A stretch of DNA of 64,000 bases from an uncultured Ectothiorhodospiraceae bacterium (lineage in GTDB: Bacteria > Pseudomonadota > Gammaproteobacteria > XJ16 > Halofilaceae): assembly GCA_913055615.1 (NCBI GenBank), contig CAJXKK010000014.1:1-64000 (forward strand), written 5' to 3'. The notes under the pieces are model-generated. The model made no database searches and had not been told where the DNA came from. It worked only from the letters and a program-made list of their open reading frames with translations. Shown piece after piece: positions 46,516-57,972 of the stretch (its first letter is position 1; each line of letters opens with the position of its first letter). A program made the translations under genes and the position numbers.

Positions 46516-47436
46516 ATGCAACAGCAATATCCGATCAAGCGTATGCGCCGCGCGCTCGGCGCCGGCGTCATGCTGGCCGGGACCGTCGCTCTGGCGGCCT
46601 GTGGCGGCGGCAGCTCCGGGGATGGCTCGGGCTCGCTCAGCCTCGGGGTGACCGATGCCCCGGTCGACAGCGCGCAGCACGTGTTCGTCGAGTTCTCGTC
46701 GGTCACGCTGAAACCGTCGGAGGGAGAGCCCTTCACGGTCGATTTCGATGACCCCAAACGGATCGATCTGCTGGCGCAGCAGAACGGCGACAGCGAACTC
46801 CTGTTGGAAAACGAGCCGGTGACCGCCGGCGCCTACGATTGGGTCCGTCTCGGTGTGAACCTCGATGGTGAGATGGACACTTATCTCGTAAAAAACGGGA
46901 GTGAGCATGAGCTCAAAATCCGCAGTGGCCGCCAGACCGGCCTCAAGCTGGTAAGCGGCTTCGTCGTCGCACAGGGGGCCAATCTTGACCTGACGATCGA
47001 CTTCGATCTGCGCAAATCCATAGTCGAATCGGCGGGTGAATACAAACTCAAGCCCGCGCTTCGCTTGGTGAACAACGATGAGACCGGTGAGATCGCGGTT
47101 ACGGCGACGGATACCTACGTGTCCGACAACCAGTGCGGTACTGACGATAGCAAGCAGGCGGTCTATGTCTTCGAGGGCGCCGGCGTCACGCCGGACGACG
47201 TCGACGGTACGGAACCGGACCCCCTCACGACGGTCCAGCTGCGCGACGAGGATACCGACGGCACCTACACCGCCACCGCCGCTTTCCTCGAGACCGGTAC
47301 GTACACGGTGGCCTACACCTGCGACCCCGAGGACGATGAGCCGGAAGCCGGGAACAGCCTGACCTTCATGGATGCGATCGACGTCGAGGTGACGGCCGGC
47401 GAGACGGCCGAGTACGCACTGCCGCTGTCGCCGTAA
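46516..47436 (+). CDS. DUF4382 family lipoprotein
   Basis: A 306-residue predicted lipoprotein with lipobox LAAC (Cys29) followed by a GGGSSGDGSGSL linker. DUF4382 (about 40–190, LSLGVTDAPVDSAQHVFVEF … GEYKLKPALRLV) and a beta-rich C-terminal domain (200–306) follow. It is very acidic, matching a halophilic exported protein. Function unknown. AAGGGAA upstream of ATG 46516 supports the start. Confidence 0.88.
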   Translation: MQQQYPIKRMRRALGAGVMLAGTVALAACGGGSSGDGSGSLSLGVTDAPVDSAQHVFVEFSSVTLKPSEGEPFTVDFDDPKRIDLLAQQNGDSELLLENEPVTAGAYDWVRLGVNLDGEMDTYLVKNGSEHELKIRSGRQTGLKLVSGFVVAQGANLDLTIDFDLRKSIVESAGEYKLKPALRLVNNDETGEIAVTATDTYVSDNQCGTDDSKQAVYVFEGAGVTPDDVDGTEPDPLTTVQLRDEDTDGTYTATAAFLETGTYTVAYTCDPEDDEPEAGNSLTFMDAIDVEVTAGETAEYALPLSP

Positions 47437-47521
47437 CGCGGCGAAGTGGGCCCGCGGCCGCCCCCATCACGAGCGGCGCGGTTTACGGGTGCTGCATGGC
47501 GAAAACCCGGGAACCCCCGTG

Positions 47522-47551
47522 CCTGGCCACGATCCCGTGGCCGGGCTTTTC
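47522..47551 (+). terminator. Rho-independent terminator of the DUF4382 gene
   Basis: CCTGGCCAC / GTGGCCGGG (9-bp stem with one G·U pair, 6-nt loop) followed by CTTTT, 86 bp after the DUF4382 stop. Confidence 0.75.
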
Positions 47552-47634
47552 TGATCCGCCCCGCCGAGCGCACCAGGCGTTACGATGGGGATTCGGCGCG
47601 CCGCGCGGTGTGGCAATCCTGGCTGGAGCAATAC

Positions 47635-48123
47635 ATGACGAACGATCGGACTTACAACTGGAATCGGATTGGAGTAGCCGTATCCGCGGCCGCACTCGCG
47701 TTCGCGACTTCCTTCCCGCTGACAGCGATGGCCGATCAGTCCGGTAATGCGGGCGGAAACGCTGGCGGTAACGCGGCCGAGGTCGCCGGGGACAAGGGCG
47801 GCGACCGGGGCCAGAAGGGGCTCGACAAGGCCCGCGAAGCGGGCGCGGACCCGCAGGCGAACGAGCGCGCCACCGGCAACAAGGGCAACAAAGGGAAGCA
47901 GAAACGGGACCGCGGAGAGCGCGAGTCCGAACGTGGCCGGCAGGAACGCGACCGCGACCGCAATGAGGACGAACGCGATCGGGCCGAGGATGAGCGCGAC
48001 CGCGCGGAGGACGAGCGCGAGCGGGCGGAAGAGGAGCGCGAGCGTGAAGCCGAGCGGGCCGAAGAGGCGCGTGACCGGGCTGAGGAAGACGGCGAGCCCG
48101 AAGAACGGGAATCAGACGACTGA
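47635..48123 (+). CDS. Exported, highly charged low-complexity protein
   Basis: A 162-residue protein with a signal peptide (VAVSAAALAFATSFPLTAMA, cleavage near residue 32). Mature residues begin with Gly/Asn repeats (GNAGGNAGGNA), a Lys/Gly segment, then a long Arg/Glu/Asp stretch with approximate 7-residue units (DERDRAE, DERDRAE, DERERAE). The charged part would be an extended helix or disordered. No family recognised; it may be a periplasmic or surface protein. GGAGCAATAC precedes the ATG. Confidence 0.65.
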   Translation: MTNDRTYNWNRIGVAVSAAALAFATSFPLTAMADQSGNAGGNAGGNAAEVAGDKGGDRGQKGLDKAREAGADPQANERATGNKGNKGKQKRDRGERESERGRQERDRDRNEDERDRAEDERDRAEDERERAEEEREREAERAEEARDRAEEDGEPEERESDD

Positions 48124-48443
48124 GGCGCCCTCGGCGCGACATCGTCGGCCCCACGGATAGGGCCACTTTGCCGGCCTGGATCTCGGGTGGCAACGGTAGG
48201 TCGCTGGCCGCTGTCAGATCGGCCACCCCGGTATTGATGCCGGCATCGCGATACGGGTGGACCGTCGGGCCCCCGCGACGGTGACAACAAGCGTAGCAGG
48301 CGCCAGCGAAATAGCTTGTCGCTGTCGCGGTGATTCGATCCCGCGGATGCCAGGAGGTCCGGCTACACCGCCCGCGTACCCCGCAATGGTCAAATGTGAT
48401 ACCTTCGCGCGCCTGCAAAGTCCCCGGCCCGGAGGTACGCGAC
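48124..48443. other. Intergenic region before gatC; no gene
   Basis: 320 bp between the charged exported protein and gatC. No gene with a start signal is visible on either strand. The minus strand has a short protein-like stretch near 48135–48270 without start or family match. The gatCAB promoter should be here; TGTGATACCTTCG near 48399 is AT-richer than its surroundings. Confidence 0.4.
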
Positions 48444-48731
48444 GTGTCCCTGTCGCCCGACGAAGTCCGCCGAATCGCCCATCTCGCCCGGCTGTCCGTG
48501 GCCGATGACGAGGTCGCGGCGAACGCGAACGATCTCTCGAATATCCTCGACCTGGTCGATCGGATGAACGCGGTCGACACCAGTGGTGTCACGCCGATGG
48601 CGCATCCGCAGAACGCCACGCAGCGCCTGCGCCCGGACGTGGTGACCGAGCCCGATCAGCGCGAGCGCTACCAGCGGCTCGCGCCGGCCGTCGAGCGCGG
48701 CCTCTACCTCGTCCCGCGCGTGGTCGAGTAA
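48444..48731 (+). CDS. gatC: Asp/Glu-tRNA amidotransferase subunit C
   Basis: A 95-residue GatC (SLSPDEVRRIAHLARLSVAD … GLYLVPRVVE), the belt subunit that stabilises the GatA–GatB contact. GTG start at 48444 with GGAGG 8 nt upstream; no ATG fits. First gene of gatCAB. Confidence 0.95.
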   Translation: MSLSPDEVRRIAHLARLSVADDEVAANANDLSNILDLVDRMNAVDTSGVTPMAHPQNATQRLRPDVVTEPDQRERYQRLAPAVERGLYLVPRVVE

Positions 48732-48815
48732 AGCCCTTACGTGGCGGTGGCATGACCGTCGCCAACCATGATTTCCGGCCGCACCGGGCCGACCAACGAC
48801 GGATCGAATCCCGTG

Positions 48816-50276
48816 ATGCATGACCGTACCATCGCCGAACTGGCGCGGGCCCTTGCCGACGGCGAGGTCTCCAGCGTCGAATTGACCCGCGGCTTCCTCG
48901 ACCGGATCGAGGCCCGCAACCCGGACAGCAACAGCTTCATCACCATCACGCGCGAGCAGGCGCTGGCCGAGGCCGAAGTGGCTGATGCGGGCCGCGCGGC
49001 CGGTCGGGCCGGCGCGCTCACCGGCGTGCCGATCGCGCACAAGGACATCTTCTGCACCGATGGTGTCCGCACCAGCTGCGGCTCGCGCATGCTCGACAAT
49101 TTCGAGGCGCCCTACGACGCCACGGTCGTGCGCAACATGCGCGAGGCCGGGCTGGTCATGCTCGGCAAGACCAACATGGACGAGTTCGCGATGGGCTCGT
49201 CCAACGAGACCTCTTACTACGGCCCCGTCAACAACCCCTGGGATCCCCGGCGTGTTCCGGGCGGCTCCTCCGGCGGGTCCGCGGCCGCGGTCGCCGCGCG
49301 CCTGGCGCCCGGCGCGACCGGCACCGACACCGGCGGCTCGATCCGCCAGCCGGCGGCCATGTGCGGGCTGACCGGGCTCAAACCGACCTACGGGCGCGTG
49401 TCGCGCTTCGGCATGGTCGCCTTCGCCTCCAGCCTCGACCAGGGCGGGCCGCTGGCCCGGACGGCCGAGGACTGCGCGCTCATGCTGGGCGCGATGGCGG
49501 GCTTCGACCCGAACGACTCCACCAGCATCGATCGCCCGGTCGACGACTACGCCGGCGCCCTCGACGGCGTCAGCCTGCAGGGCCTGAAGGTGGGCCTGCC
49601 GAAGGAATACTTCGGTGAGGGCATGAGCGAGGGGGTGCGCGGTGTGGTCGATGGCGTCGCCGAGCGGCTGCGCGAGCTCGGCGCGGAACCGGTCGAGATC
49701 TCGCTGGCGCACACGGATCTGTCGGTGCCGGCGTACTACGTGGTCGCGCCGGCCGAGGCGTCGTCGAACCTCTCGCGTTTCGACGGCGTGCGCTACGGCT
49801 ACCGCTGCGAGGAGGCGAAGAACATCCTCGATCTCTACGAGCGCTCGCGCGGCGAGGGCTTCGGCGCCGAGGTCAAGCGCCGCATCATGGTCGGGACCTA
49901 TGCGCTGTCGGCCGGCTACTTCGATGCCTATTACCTCAAGGCGCAGAAGATCCGCCAGCTCATCAGCGAGGATTTCCGCAAGGCGTTCGAGCAGGTCGAC
50001 GTGATCCTCGGCCCGACCTCACCGACGACCGCCTTCCCGATCGGCGAGCGCAGCGACGATCCGGTCGCCATGTACATGTCGGACGTCTACACCATCGCCG
50101 TCAACCTGGCCGGGCTCCCGGCGCTGTCGATGCCCGCCGGTTTTGCCGACGGGCTGCCGGTAGGCGTCCAGCTCATCGGCAACCACTTCGACGAGGGCCG
50201 CCTGCTCGGGGTCGCTCACCAGTATCAGCAGGCCACCGATCACCACCGCCAGGTTCCGGCGGGCGTGAACGACTGA
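48816..50276 (+). CDS. gatA: Asp/Glu-tRNA amidotransferase subunit A
   Basis: A 486-residue amidase that releases ammonia from glutamine for amidation of misacylated Asp-tRNA(Asn) or Glu-tRNA(Gln). The Ser-cisSer-Lys triad is visible: Lys76 ([10 protein letters not shown]), cis-Ser in [10 protein letters not shown] (about 151–152) and nucleophile Ser175 ([11 protein letters not shown]). Start [13 protein letters not shown] at 48816 matches the family; a longer open frame to 48768 is not needed. Confidence 0.96.
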   Translation: MHDRTIAELARALADGEVSSVELTRGFLDRIEARNPDSNSFITITREQALAEAEVADAGRAAGRAGALTGVPIAHKDIFCTDGVRTSCGSRMLDNFEAPYDATVVRNMREAGLVMLGKTNMDEFAMGSSNETSYYGPVNNPWDPRRVPGGSSGGSAAAVAARLAPGATGTDTGGSIRQPAAMCGLTGLKPTYGRVSRFGMVAFASSLDQGGPLARTAEDCALMLGAMAGFDPNDSTSIDRPVDDYAGALDGVSLQGLKVGLPKEYFGEGMSEGVRGVVDGVAERLRELGAEPVEISLAHTDLSVPAYYVVAPAEASSNLSRFDGVRYGYRCEEAKNILDLYERSRGEGFGAEVKRRIMVGTYALSAGYFDAYYLKAQKIRQLISEDFRKAFEQVDVILGPTSPTTAFPIGERSDDPVAMYMSDVYTIAVNLAGLPALSMPAGFADGLPVGVQLIGNHFDEGRLLGVAHQYQQATDHHRQVPAGVND

Positions 50277-50293
50277 ACGGGGTGAGGGCAATC

Positions 50294-51730
50294 ATGCAGT
50301 GGGAAACCGTCATCGGGCTGGAGATCCACGCCCAGCTCGCGACCAACAGCAAGATCTTCTCGGGCGCCTCGACGCGGTTCGGCAATGAGCCGAACCGCCA
50401 GGCCTGCCCGGTCGACCTCGGCCTGCCCGGCGTGCTGCCGGTGCTCAACGAAGGCGCCGTCGCCATGGCCGTGCGCCTCGGGCTCGGCATCGGTGCCGAC
50501 ATCGCCGGGCGCTCGGTGTTCGCGCGCAAGAACTACTTCTACCCGGACCTGCCCAAGGGCTACCAGATTTCGCAGTATGAGATCCCGGTGGTCGGCACCG
50601 GGCAGCTCGAGATCGCCCTCGACGATGGCACGGTCAAGACCATCGGCGTCACGCGCGCGCACCTGGAGGAGGACGCCGGCAAGTCCCTGCACGAGGACTT
50701 CCACGGCATGACCGGGATCGACCTCAATCGCGCCGGCACCCCGCTGCTGGAGATCGTCTCCGAGCCGGATATGCGCTCGCCGGCGGAGGCCGTCGCCTAC
50801 GCCAAGAAGATCCGCACGCTGGTACGCTATCTCGGCATCTGCGACGGCAACATGCAGGAGGGCTCGCTGCGCGTCGACGCCAACGTCTCCATCCGGCCCG
50901 CCGGCTCGCAGGAGTTCGGCACGCGCGCGGAGATCAAGAACGTCAACTCGTTCCGTTTCCTCGAGAAGGCGCTCAACTTCGAGATCGAGCGCCAGCGCGA
51001 GATCCTGGAGGACGGCGGTACCGTCCAGCAGGAAACGCGCCTCTACGACGCCAACGCCGACGAGACGCGCTCGATGCGCACCAAGGAAGAGGCGAACGAC
51101 TACCGCTACTTCCCTGATCCGGATCTGCTGCCACTGGAAGTGGACCAGGCCTTCATCGAAAGCGTGCGCGTCGAGCTCCCGGAACTGCCGGATGAAAAGC
51201 GCGATCGCTTCATCAGCGAATATGGCCTGCCGGTCTACGACGCCAACGTCCTGACCGCCTCGCGCGAGCTGGCCGATTACTACGAGGCGACGGTCGCGGC
51301 GGCCGGCGGCGCGCCCAAGGTCGGGGCCAACTGGGTCATGTCCGAGCTCGGCGGCGTACTGAACGCGCAGGGGCTCGATATCAGCGACAGCCCCGTCTCG
51401 GCCCAGGCGCTCGGCGGCCTGATCCAGCGCATCCAGGACCAGACCATCTCCGGCAAGATCGCCAAGCAGGTGTTCGAGGCCATGGTCGCCGGCGAGGGCG
51501 ATGCCGACGGCGTTATCGAGGCCAAGGGGCTGAAGCAGATCACCGATACCGGCGAGATCGAGCGCATGATCGACGAGGTCGTCGATGCCAACCCCGGCCA
51601 GGTCGAGCAGTACCGCGCCGGCAAGGACAAGGTGCTCGGCTGGTTCGTCGGCCAGGTCATGAAGGCCTCGCGCGGCAAGGCAAACCCGGAGCAGGTGAAC
51701 CAGCTGCTGCGCCAGAAGCTCGACGCCTGA
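50294..51730 (+). CDS. gatB: Asp/Glu-tRNA amidotransferase subunit B
   Basis: A 478-residue kinase/amidotransferase subunit that phosphorylates and amidates the tRNA-bound acid. [20 protein letters not shown], the ATP and metal site ([20 protein letters not shown]), tRNA-binding middle and C-terminal YqeY-like tail are present. GAGG precedes the ATG at 50294; an in-frame GTG at 50282 is less well placed. It follows gatA by 17 bp. Confidence 0.96.
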   Translation: MQWETVIGLEIHAQLATNSKIFSGASTRFGNEPNRQACPVDLGLPGVLPVLNEGAVAMAVRLGLGIGADIAGRSVFARKNYFYPDLPKGYQISQYEIPVVGTGQLEIALDDGTVKTIGVTRAHLEEDAGKSLHEDFHGMTGIDLNRAGTPLLEIVSEPDMRSPAEAVAYAKKIRTLVRYLGICDGNMQEGSLRVDANVSIRPAGSQEFGTRAEIKNVNSFRFLEKALNFEIERQREILEDGGTVQQETRLYDANADETRSMRTKEEANDYRYFPDPDLLPLEVDQAFIESVRVELPELPDEKRDRFISEYGLPVYDANVLTASRELADYYEATVAAAGGAPKVGANWVMSELGGVLNAQGLDISDSPVSAQALGGLIQRIQDQTISGKIAKQVFEAMVAGEGDADGVIEAKGLKQITDTGEIERMIDEVVDANPGQVEQYRAGKDKVLGWFVGQVMKASRGKANPEQVNQLLRQKLDA

Positions 51731-51754
51731 GGCGCGCGCGTCAGGCGCGCGGGC

Positions 51755-51858
51755 ACGTGGGCCGGCTTGCGACCAACGGGAGCCAGCCGGCGGGCCACGT
51801 TTCGGTTTTGTCGAATGGGTGCCGGCTGTTGCCTGACGGCAAAAGCCGGCCTACGCCT
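51755..51858. repeat. GGCCGGCTTGCGACC-type repeat block
   Basis: CACGTGGGCCGGCTTGCGAC + CAACGGGAGCCAGCCGGCGGGCCACGT is a 40-bp imperfect palindrome, followed by GTGCCGGCTGTTGCCTGACG and GGCAAAAGCCGGCCTACGCC in the opposite orientation, giving a nested pair. It matches the elements at 60.88 and 63.55 kb. The 325-bp gap 51731–52055 holds no gene otherwise. Confidence 0.75.
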
Positions 51859-52055
51859 TTGGGCAGAACCGGCGTGACAGTCAGCGATCCGACTCCGGCG
51901 TCCGTGCGATGGCGATCAGACCGCGCCTCTTGCCGTAACCCGAGCTGCGCGGACATTGACAGGACTGTGCCTGCCGCAGATTCTGTCCCCCGGTCCGGCA
52001 GCCGCTGGCCCGTGACTTTTCCTGTCCCCATACCCCTGAGGATTTCCCGCTCCCG

Positions 52056-52505
52056 ATGAACGTCAGCCTCACACAGCGCGAATACCGGCTCCTGCTCGAC
52101 CTGCTGCTCGCGGCCGATTGGGTGATCCACGGACACCGCCCGGAAGAGACCGCGGAAGGCGAGCCCTACCGCATGGTGATCCAGAAGCTCCTCTCGGTAG
52201 CCCCCGATTTCGATCTCGGGGACCTCGTGGAGATCGACAGCGAGCACAACCAGTACCGGCCGACGCGCAAGCTCGAGGACGAGACCGGCGCCTGGAAGCT
52301 GCTGGACGAATACGACGACCGGGCATTCTGGGAGGAACTCATCGTGCGCATGGCCGAACGCGATGTCGCCGCCATGCCCGGCAAGGGCGACGTCTCGTCC
52401 ATGTCGCAGGATGAGTACGAGCGGCTGGTCGGCCCGCTGGAGGAGAAATACGCCGGGGAGTTCCATGCCAACGGGATTGAGCGGTTGACCTTGCGGAACA
52501 GTTGA
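52056..52505 (+). CDS. Hypothetical protein, 149 residues
   Basis: A soluble acidic protein (MNVSLTQREYRLLLDLLLAA … YAGEFHANGIERLTLRNS) with regular helix-like stretches (WKLLDEYDDRAFWEELIVRM) and no signal peptide. GAGGA lies about fourteen bases before the ATG. No domain recognised. It is isolated between repeat-rich gaps. Confidence 0.7.
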   Translation: MNVSLTQREYRLLLDLLLAADWVIHGHRPEETAEGEPYRMVIQKLLSVAPDFDLGDLVEIDSEHNQYRPTRKLEDETGAWKLLDEYDDRAFWEELIVRMAERDVAAMPGKGDVSSMSQDEYERLVGPLEEKYAGEFHANGIERLTLRNS

Positions 52506-52582
52506 TCCTTCCCGGGCTTGGTCCGATGCCCGCCCGCAAGGTTTTCGTCAAGGCGACTCCTGCGCAGCGGCTGGCATAGCCC

Positions 52583-52610
52583 TGTAGGAGCGAGCTTGCT
52601 CGCGAACCGG
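52583..52610. repeat. REP sequence, GGAGCGAGCTTGCTCGCGAA type
   Basis: TGTAGGAGCGAGCTTGCTCG + CGAACCGG, a single complete copy in the same orientation as the left copy of the pair at 16.66 kb. It lies in the 353-bp gap 52506–52858, which has no gene. Confidence 0.88.
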
Positions 52611-52662
52611 CGTCGGTTCGCAGTCCGCTATCTCCCTGCGCCGATGTTCTCCTGTCCGGGGA

Positions 52663-52707
52663 CGTGGCGTGGGTTTCGCCCGCGGACAGCGGGCGAAACC
52701 CGCCACG
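52663..52707. repeat. Strong hairpin between a hypothetical gene and prmC
   Basis: GGTTTCGCCCGC / GCGGGCGAAACC (12 bp, 5-nt loop GGACA) is extended by CGTGGCG / CGCCACG across a 2-nt bulge. Very stable on both strands, without a U-tract. It may protect or terminate the convergent transcripts, or be a repeat of its own kind. Confidence 0.65.
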
Positions 52708-52858
52708 ACTCCAAAAGAGAAAACACCGACACCGAACCACGCAGGCTGAAAGGAGACGTTAACGACGCCGACACGCAGATGTCGGGTTAAAACACGACCT
52801 ACAGCGGACGCCGAAGTTGTCCGTTGAATCCCGCCCGCGAGGCTGGGCCACCGCGTTC

Positions 52859-53700
52859 CTATCGCGACGCCTTCCCGGAAGTGAACCGTGGCAACCCCGC
52901 TTCGTCGAGATGGGTCTCGACAGCGGTAAGCCCCTCGCCGGCGAACAACGCCGCGACCGCCTCCCCCTGATCCATCCCGTGCTCGACCACCACGAGCCCA
53001 CCCGGGGCGAGATGATGCGGCGCCCCGGCGGCGATCTCGCGCAGGGCGTCGAGGCCGTCGGCGCCGCCATCGAGCGCGCCGACGGGTTCGAAACGGACGT
53101 CGCCGGCGGCGAGATGCGGGTCACCGGTGCGGACATAGGGCGGGTTGGAGACGATCACGTCGAAACGCCGGGGCCCAAGCGGTCCGAACCAGCTGCCTGC
53201 CTGGAATTCAATATTGACGACGCCGTGGCGGGCGGCATTCGCCCGGGCGAGGTCCAGCGCGGGGCCTGCGGCCTCGACGGCCGTGACGCGGGCATCGGGG
53301 CGTTCATGCGCGAGCGCCACGGCGATGCAGCCGCTGCCGGTGCCGAGATCGAGCACGCGTGGTTCGGTCACCGCACTCGCCCGCAGATGATCGAGCGCCG
53401 CGCGCACCAGGCCCTCGGTCTCCGGTCGCGGGATGAGTACGTCCGGCGAGACCATGAACGCCAGCGACCAGAATTCGCGCTCGCCCAGCAGGTAGGCGAT
53501 GGGCTCGCCCGCCGCCCGCCTTGCGATCCGCTGGTCGTAGCGCTCGGCAACGCCGGGGTCGAGTTCCGCCTCCGGCCAGGCGTGCAGCCAAGTGCGCGCT
53601 CGCTCGAGCGTGGCCGCGAGCAGCAGTTCGGCGTCGAGCCGCGCGGTCGGCGAAGCGGTCAGGCGGGCGCGGGCGGCGGCCAGGGCCGCGTCCACGCGGG

Positions 53701-53704
<4 letters not shown>
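52859..53704 (-). CDS. prmC: Peptide-chain-release-factor glutamine N5-methyltransferase
   Basis: A 281-residue methyltransferase that modifies the GGQ glutamine of RF1 and RF2. N-terminal helical domain, SAM motif [14 protein letters not shown] (about 118–131) and catalytic NPPY (187–190) as in HemK/PrmC. Its ATG overlaps the prfA stop by 4 bp, matching the conserved hemA–prfA–prmC operon. It acts directly on the product of the gene before it. Confidence 0.95.
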
Positions 53705-54785
<1,081 letters not shown>

Positions 54786-54789
<4 letters not shown>

Positions 54790-56054
54790 TGCGAATCCCC
54801 GTCCAGGCCCAGCAGTTCGCGGGCCGCATCGATGACGTCGGTACGTTCCTCGCGCCCGGCGCGGCGCAGACCGACCGTCGGGTCATGGATCAGGCGCCGG
54901 GTGAGGGTGCGCGCGAGGAACGCCAGCGCCTCCTCGGGGTCCTCGCCGCGTTCCAGCATGCGCCGGGCCTGCTCGAGGGTGCGTTCACGGACCTGGTCGG
55001 CCTGTTCGCGGTAACTGCGTATGGTGCCCACGGCATCGAGTGAACGTTGCCACGCCAGAAAGGTCTCAACCTGACGCTCGATGATGTCCTCGGCCTCGGA
55101 GGCGGCCTCCCGGCGCGCGGCCATGTTCTCCTCGATGACACCGCGCAGATCGTCGACGGTGTACAGGAAGACGTCGTTCAGGCGCCCGATCTCGGGTTCG
55201 ATGTCACGCGGCACGGCGATATCGACCATGAATATGGGCCGGTGGCGCCGGCGTTTGAGGGCCTGCTCGACTGCCCCCTTGCCGAGAATCGGCAGGGTGC
55301 TCGCGGTCGACGAGATCACGATGTCGGCGTCATGCAGGACATCGGGGATCTGGGCCAGGCCGATGCCGTCGCCGCCGAAGGACTCGGCGAGGTGGATCGC
55401 GCGCTGGGCGTCGCGATTGGCGACCGTCAGGCGCCGCAGGCCGGCGCCATGGAGGTGGCGGCCGGCCAGTTCGATGGTCTCGCCGGCCCCGATCAGCAGC
55501 GCCCGCAGCGACGACAGATCGCCGAAGATCTGGCGCGCCAGGGTGGTGGCCGCAAACGCAACGGAGACCGGACTGGCTCCGATCGCCGTCTCCGTGCGAA
55601 CCTCCTTGGAGACCGCGAACGCATGCTGGAACAGTTTCCCGAGTTCGGTGCCCACGGCGTCATGGGTGGCGGCGGCGCGCCAGGCGTCCTTGAGCTGGCC
55701 GGCGATCTGGGGCTCGCCCAGGATCAGCGAGTCGAGGCCGGAGGCGACGCGCAGCAGGTGGCGGACCGCGTCGGCGTCGCGGCGCTCGTACAGGCATGGG
55801 GTCACCGCGGACGGGTCCGCGCCATGCCAGCCGTGGAACCACTCGATGATCGCGCCGCTATCGGTGTCCGGGCTGTCCAGCGCACAATAGAGTTCTGTAC
55901 GATTGCAGGTCGAGACGATCGCCGCCTCCTCGACGCCGGCAAGCGCCATGAGCCCGCCCAGCGCCTGCTCCAGCCCACTCGGCTCGAACACGACGTGCTC
56001 GCGGATCTCGACCGGCGCGGTCGTATGATTCAGGCCAACGACAAGAAGGGGCAT
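54786..56054 (-). CDS. hemA: Glutamyl-tRNA reductase
   Basis: A 422-residue NADPH-dependent enzyme that commits glutamyl-tRNA to tetrapyrrole synthesis. The catalytic Cys50 lies in [10 protein letters not shown]; the NADPH-binding segment is [20 protein letters not shown], and SSTAST follows. First gene of the hemA–prfA–prmC operon, divergent from the TPR lipoprotein gene with 94 bp between starts. Confidence 0.97.
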
Positions 56055-56148
56055 CTAGTATGGGGAGCGCCACAAACACGCGATTCTCGTCCATTGGCCC
56101 CGCAGTGACAACCAGACGTCGCATTTCGCGGCGTGGCAATGACATCGG

Positions 56149-57972
56149 ATGAATCCCATGGTGCGAATCCCGTCCATCCTGCGAGCGGTCTCGCTGCTCC
56201 CGTTTCTGCTGCTCGCGGCCTGTGCGACGGCGCCGGACGGGGGCAAGCCGGCGGAGGACGCGCAGCCCGAGGAGCAGTCCACGACCGAACCGGAGCGCGA
56301 CGACGAACCGGGCACCGGGGAGGAAGATACCGCCGAGACCGCGGCGGCCGAGGACGAGCAGCGCCGCGAGCCGCAGCGGCGGGGGCTGCACGGCGAGAGC
56401 CTGTACCGCCTGCTGGTGGCGGATTTCGCGGGCCGGCGCGGGGACGTCGGTCTGGCGCTGCAGGGCTATCTGGAGACCGCGCGGGAAGAAAATGACCCGC
56501 GCATCGCGGAGCGGGCCGCGCGCCTCGCCGTGTATGCGGGGCGCATGGACGCGGCGCTCGAGGCCGGGCGCCGCTGGGCCGAACTCGCGCCGGACAGCCG
56601 CGAGGCGCATTCGACGCTCGCCAGGCTCCATCTGCGTGAGGGCCATACCGACGATGCCCTCGTGCACCTGCGCCGCGTGATTACGCTCACCGATGGCGGC
56701 GTCGAAGACGGGCTGCGCGAGGTCGCGGCGCTGCTCGACGGCGCCGAGCGCCCGGAGGCGGCCCTGCCGGTGGCGTCCCGACTCGCGGATGAATACGCCG
56801 ACCGGGCGATCGCCCAGGTGATGGTCGCCGATCTCGCTCATCGCGCCGGCGATGGGGCCGAGGCGCTCGCCGCCGTCGAGCGCGCGCTGGAACGGGACTC
56901 GTCTCTCACGCGGGCGCTGGTGCTGCGGGCCCGGATCCTGCTCGAGCGTGGTCGCACCGAGGAGGCGTTCGCCGGGCTCGAGGCGGCCGTCGAAGAGGCA
57001 CCGGATGATCGCCGCCTCGCACTCGGCTACGTCCGCCTGCTGGTGGAGGCCGAACGCCACGAGGCGGCGGTGCCGGCCATGCAGCGGACCTTTGAGCGCT
57101 TCGGCGACAATGCCTCGGCCGTCTACACGCTCGGGCTGCAGGCCATGCAGATCGAGGCATGGGACGACGCCAGAATCTACCTGCAGCGCCTGGTGGCCAT
57201 GGATGCCCGCACCGGCTCCGCCCATTACTACCTCGGCCGCATCGCCGAGCAGGAGGGTGACTGCACCGGGGCGCTGCGCCACTACATCAAGGTCGGCCGG
57301 GGCGATCACCGCTTCGATGCCGAGTTGCGTGCGGCGGTGTGCATGGCCGAGGTCGACCGCATCGATGAGGCCAGGCTCCACCTGGAGCGCCTCGCCTCGC
57401 GCTACCGCGACGAGCAGCCGAGCGCGCAGATCACCCTGACACGTGCGCGCGTCGAGCGGATCGCCGAGAACCCGGATCGCGCCCTGGATGTCATGGGGAA
57501 TGCTGTCGAGCGCCGCCCGGACTCGGTCGAGCTGCGCTATAACCGCGCGCTGATGGCGGCCGAGATGGACCGGTTCGAGTTGGCCCGTTCTGATCTCCGG
57601 CACATCCTCGACCAGGAGCCCGACAACGCCCGCGCCCTGAACGCGCTCGGGTACATGCTCGCCGATCGCGATATGCAGCTGCAGGAGGCGCGCTCCATGA
57701 TCGAGCGGGCGCTGGAGCAGAACCCCGAGGATGCCGCCACGCTCGACAGCATGGGCTGGGTGCTCTACCGCCTGGGGCAGCCGGAGGCGGCACTGGAATA
57801 CCTGCGCTCGGCCTGGGAGCGCAGCCGCGATGCCGAGATCGCCGCCCACCTGGGCGAGGTCCTGTGGGCGACCGGGGCCCGCGACGAGGCGCGCGCCATC
57901 TGGGATGAGGGCCGCGAGCTCGGCAACGGCGGTTCTGTGCTCAAGGAGACCGTCGAGCGGCTTGATCCATGA
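56149..57972 (+). CDS. TPR-repeat lipoprotein
   Basis: A 607-residue predicted lipoprotein (lipobox LAAC, Cys25), an acidic disordered linker (30–80) and about twelve TPR-like helical pairs (for example AYDWDDARIYLQRLVAMDAR region and LNALGYMLADRDMQLQEARS, IERALEQNPEDAATLDSMGW, VLYRLGQPEAALEYLRSAWE). Such proteins serve as scaffolds at the outer membrane. Its stop overlaps the lolB start by 4 bp, and the pairing with lolB–ispE is conserved in gammaproteobacteria. An ATG three codons on is an alternative start. Confidence 0.88.
   Translation: MNPMVRIPSILRAVSLLPFLLLAACATAPDGGKPAEDAQPEEQSTTEPERDDEPGTGEEDTAETAAAEDEQRREPQRRGLHGESLYRLLVADFAGRRGDVGLALQGYLETAREENDPRIAERAARLAVYAGRMDAALEAGRRWAELAPDSREAHSTLARLHLREGHTDDALVHLRRVITLTDGGVEDGLREVAALLDGAERPEAALPVASRLADEYADRAIAQVMVADLAHRAGDGAEALAAVERALERDSSLTRALVLRARILLERGRTEEAFAGLEAAVEEAPDDRRLALGYVRLLVEAERHEAAVPAMQRTFERFGDNASAVYTLGLQAMQIEAWDDARIYLQRLVAMDARTGSAHYYLGRIAEQEGDCTGALRHYIKVGRGDHRFDAELRAAVCMAEVDRIDEARLHLERLASRYRDEQPSAQITLTRARVERIAENPDRALDVMGNAVERRPDSVELRYNRALMAAEMDRFELARSDLRHILDQEPDNARALNALGYMLADRDMQLQEARSMIERALEQNPEDAATLDSMGWVLYRLGQPEAALEYLRSAWERSRDAEIAAHLGEVLWATGARDEARAIWDEGRELGNGGSVLKETVERLDP

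Noticed and set aside
48135-48270. Protein-like stretch on the minus strand before gatC
   Set aside because: No start codon with a ribosome-binding site and no recognised family; not enough to call a gene or pseudogene.
52663-52707. Canonical rho-independent terminator
   Set aside because: The hairpin is strong but neither strand has a U-tract, so it is listed only as a hairpin repeat.
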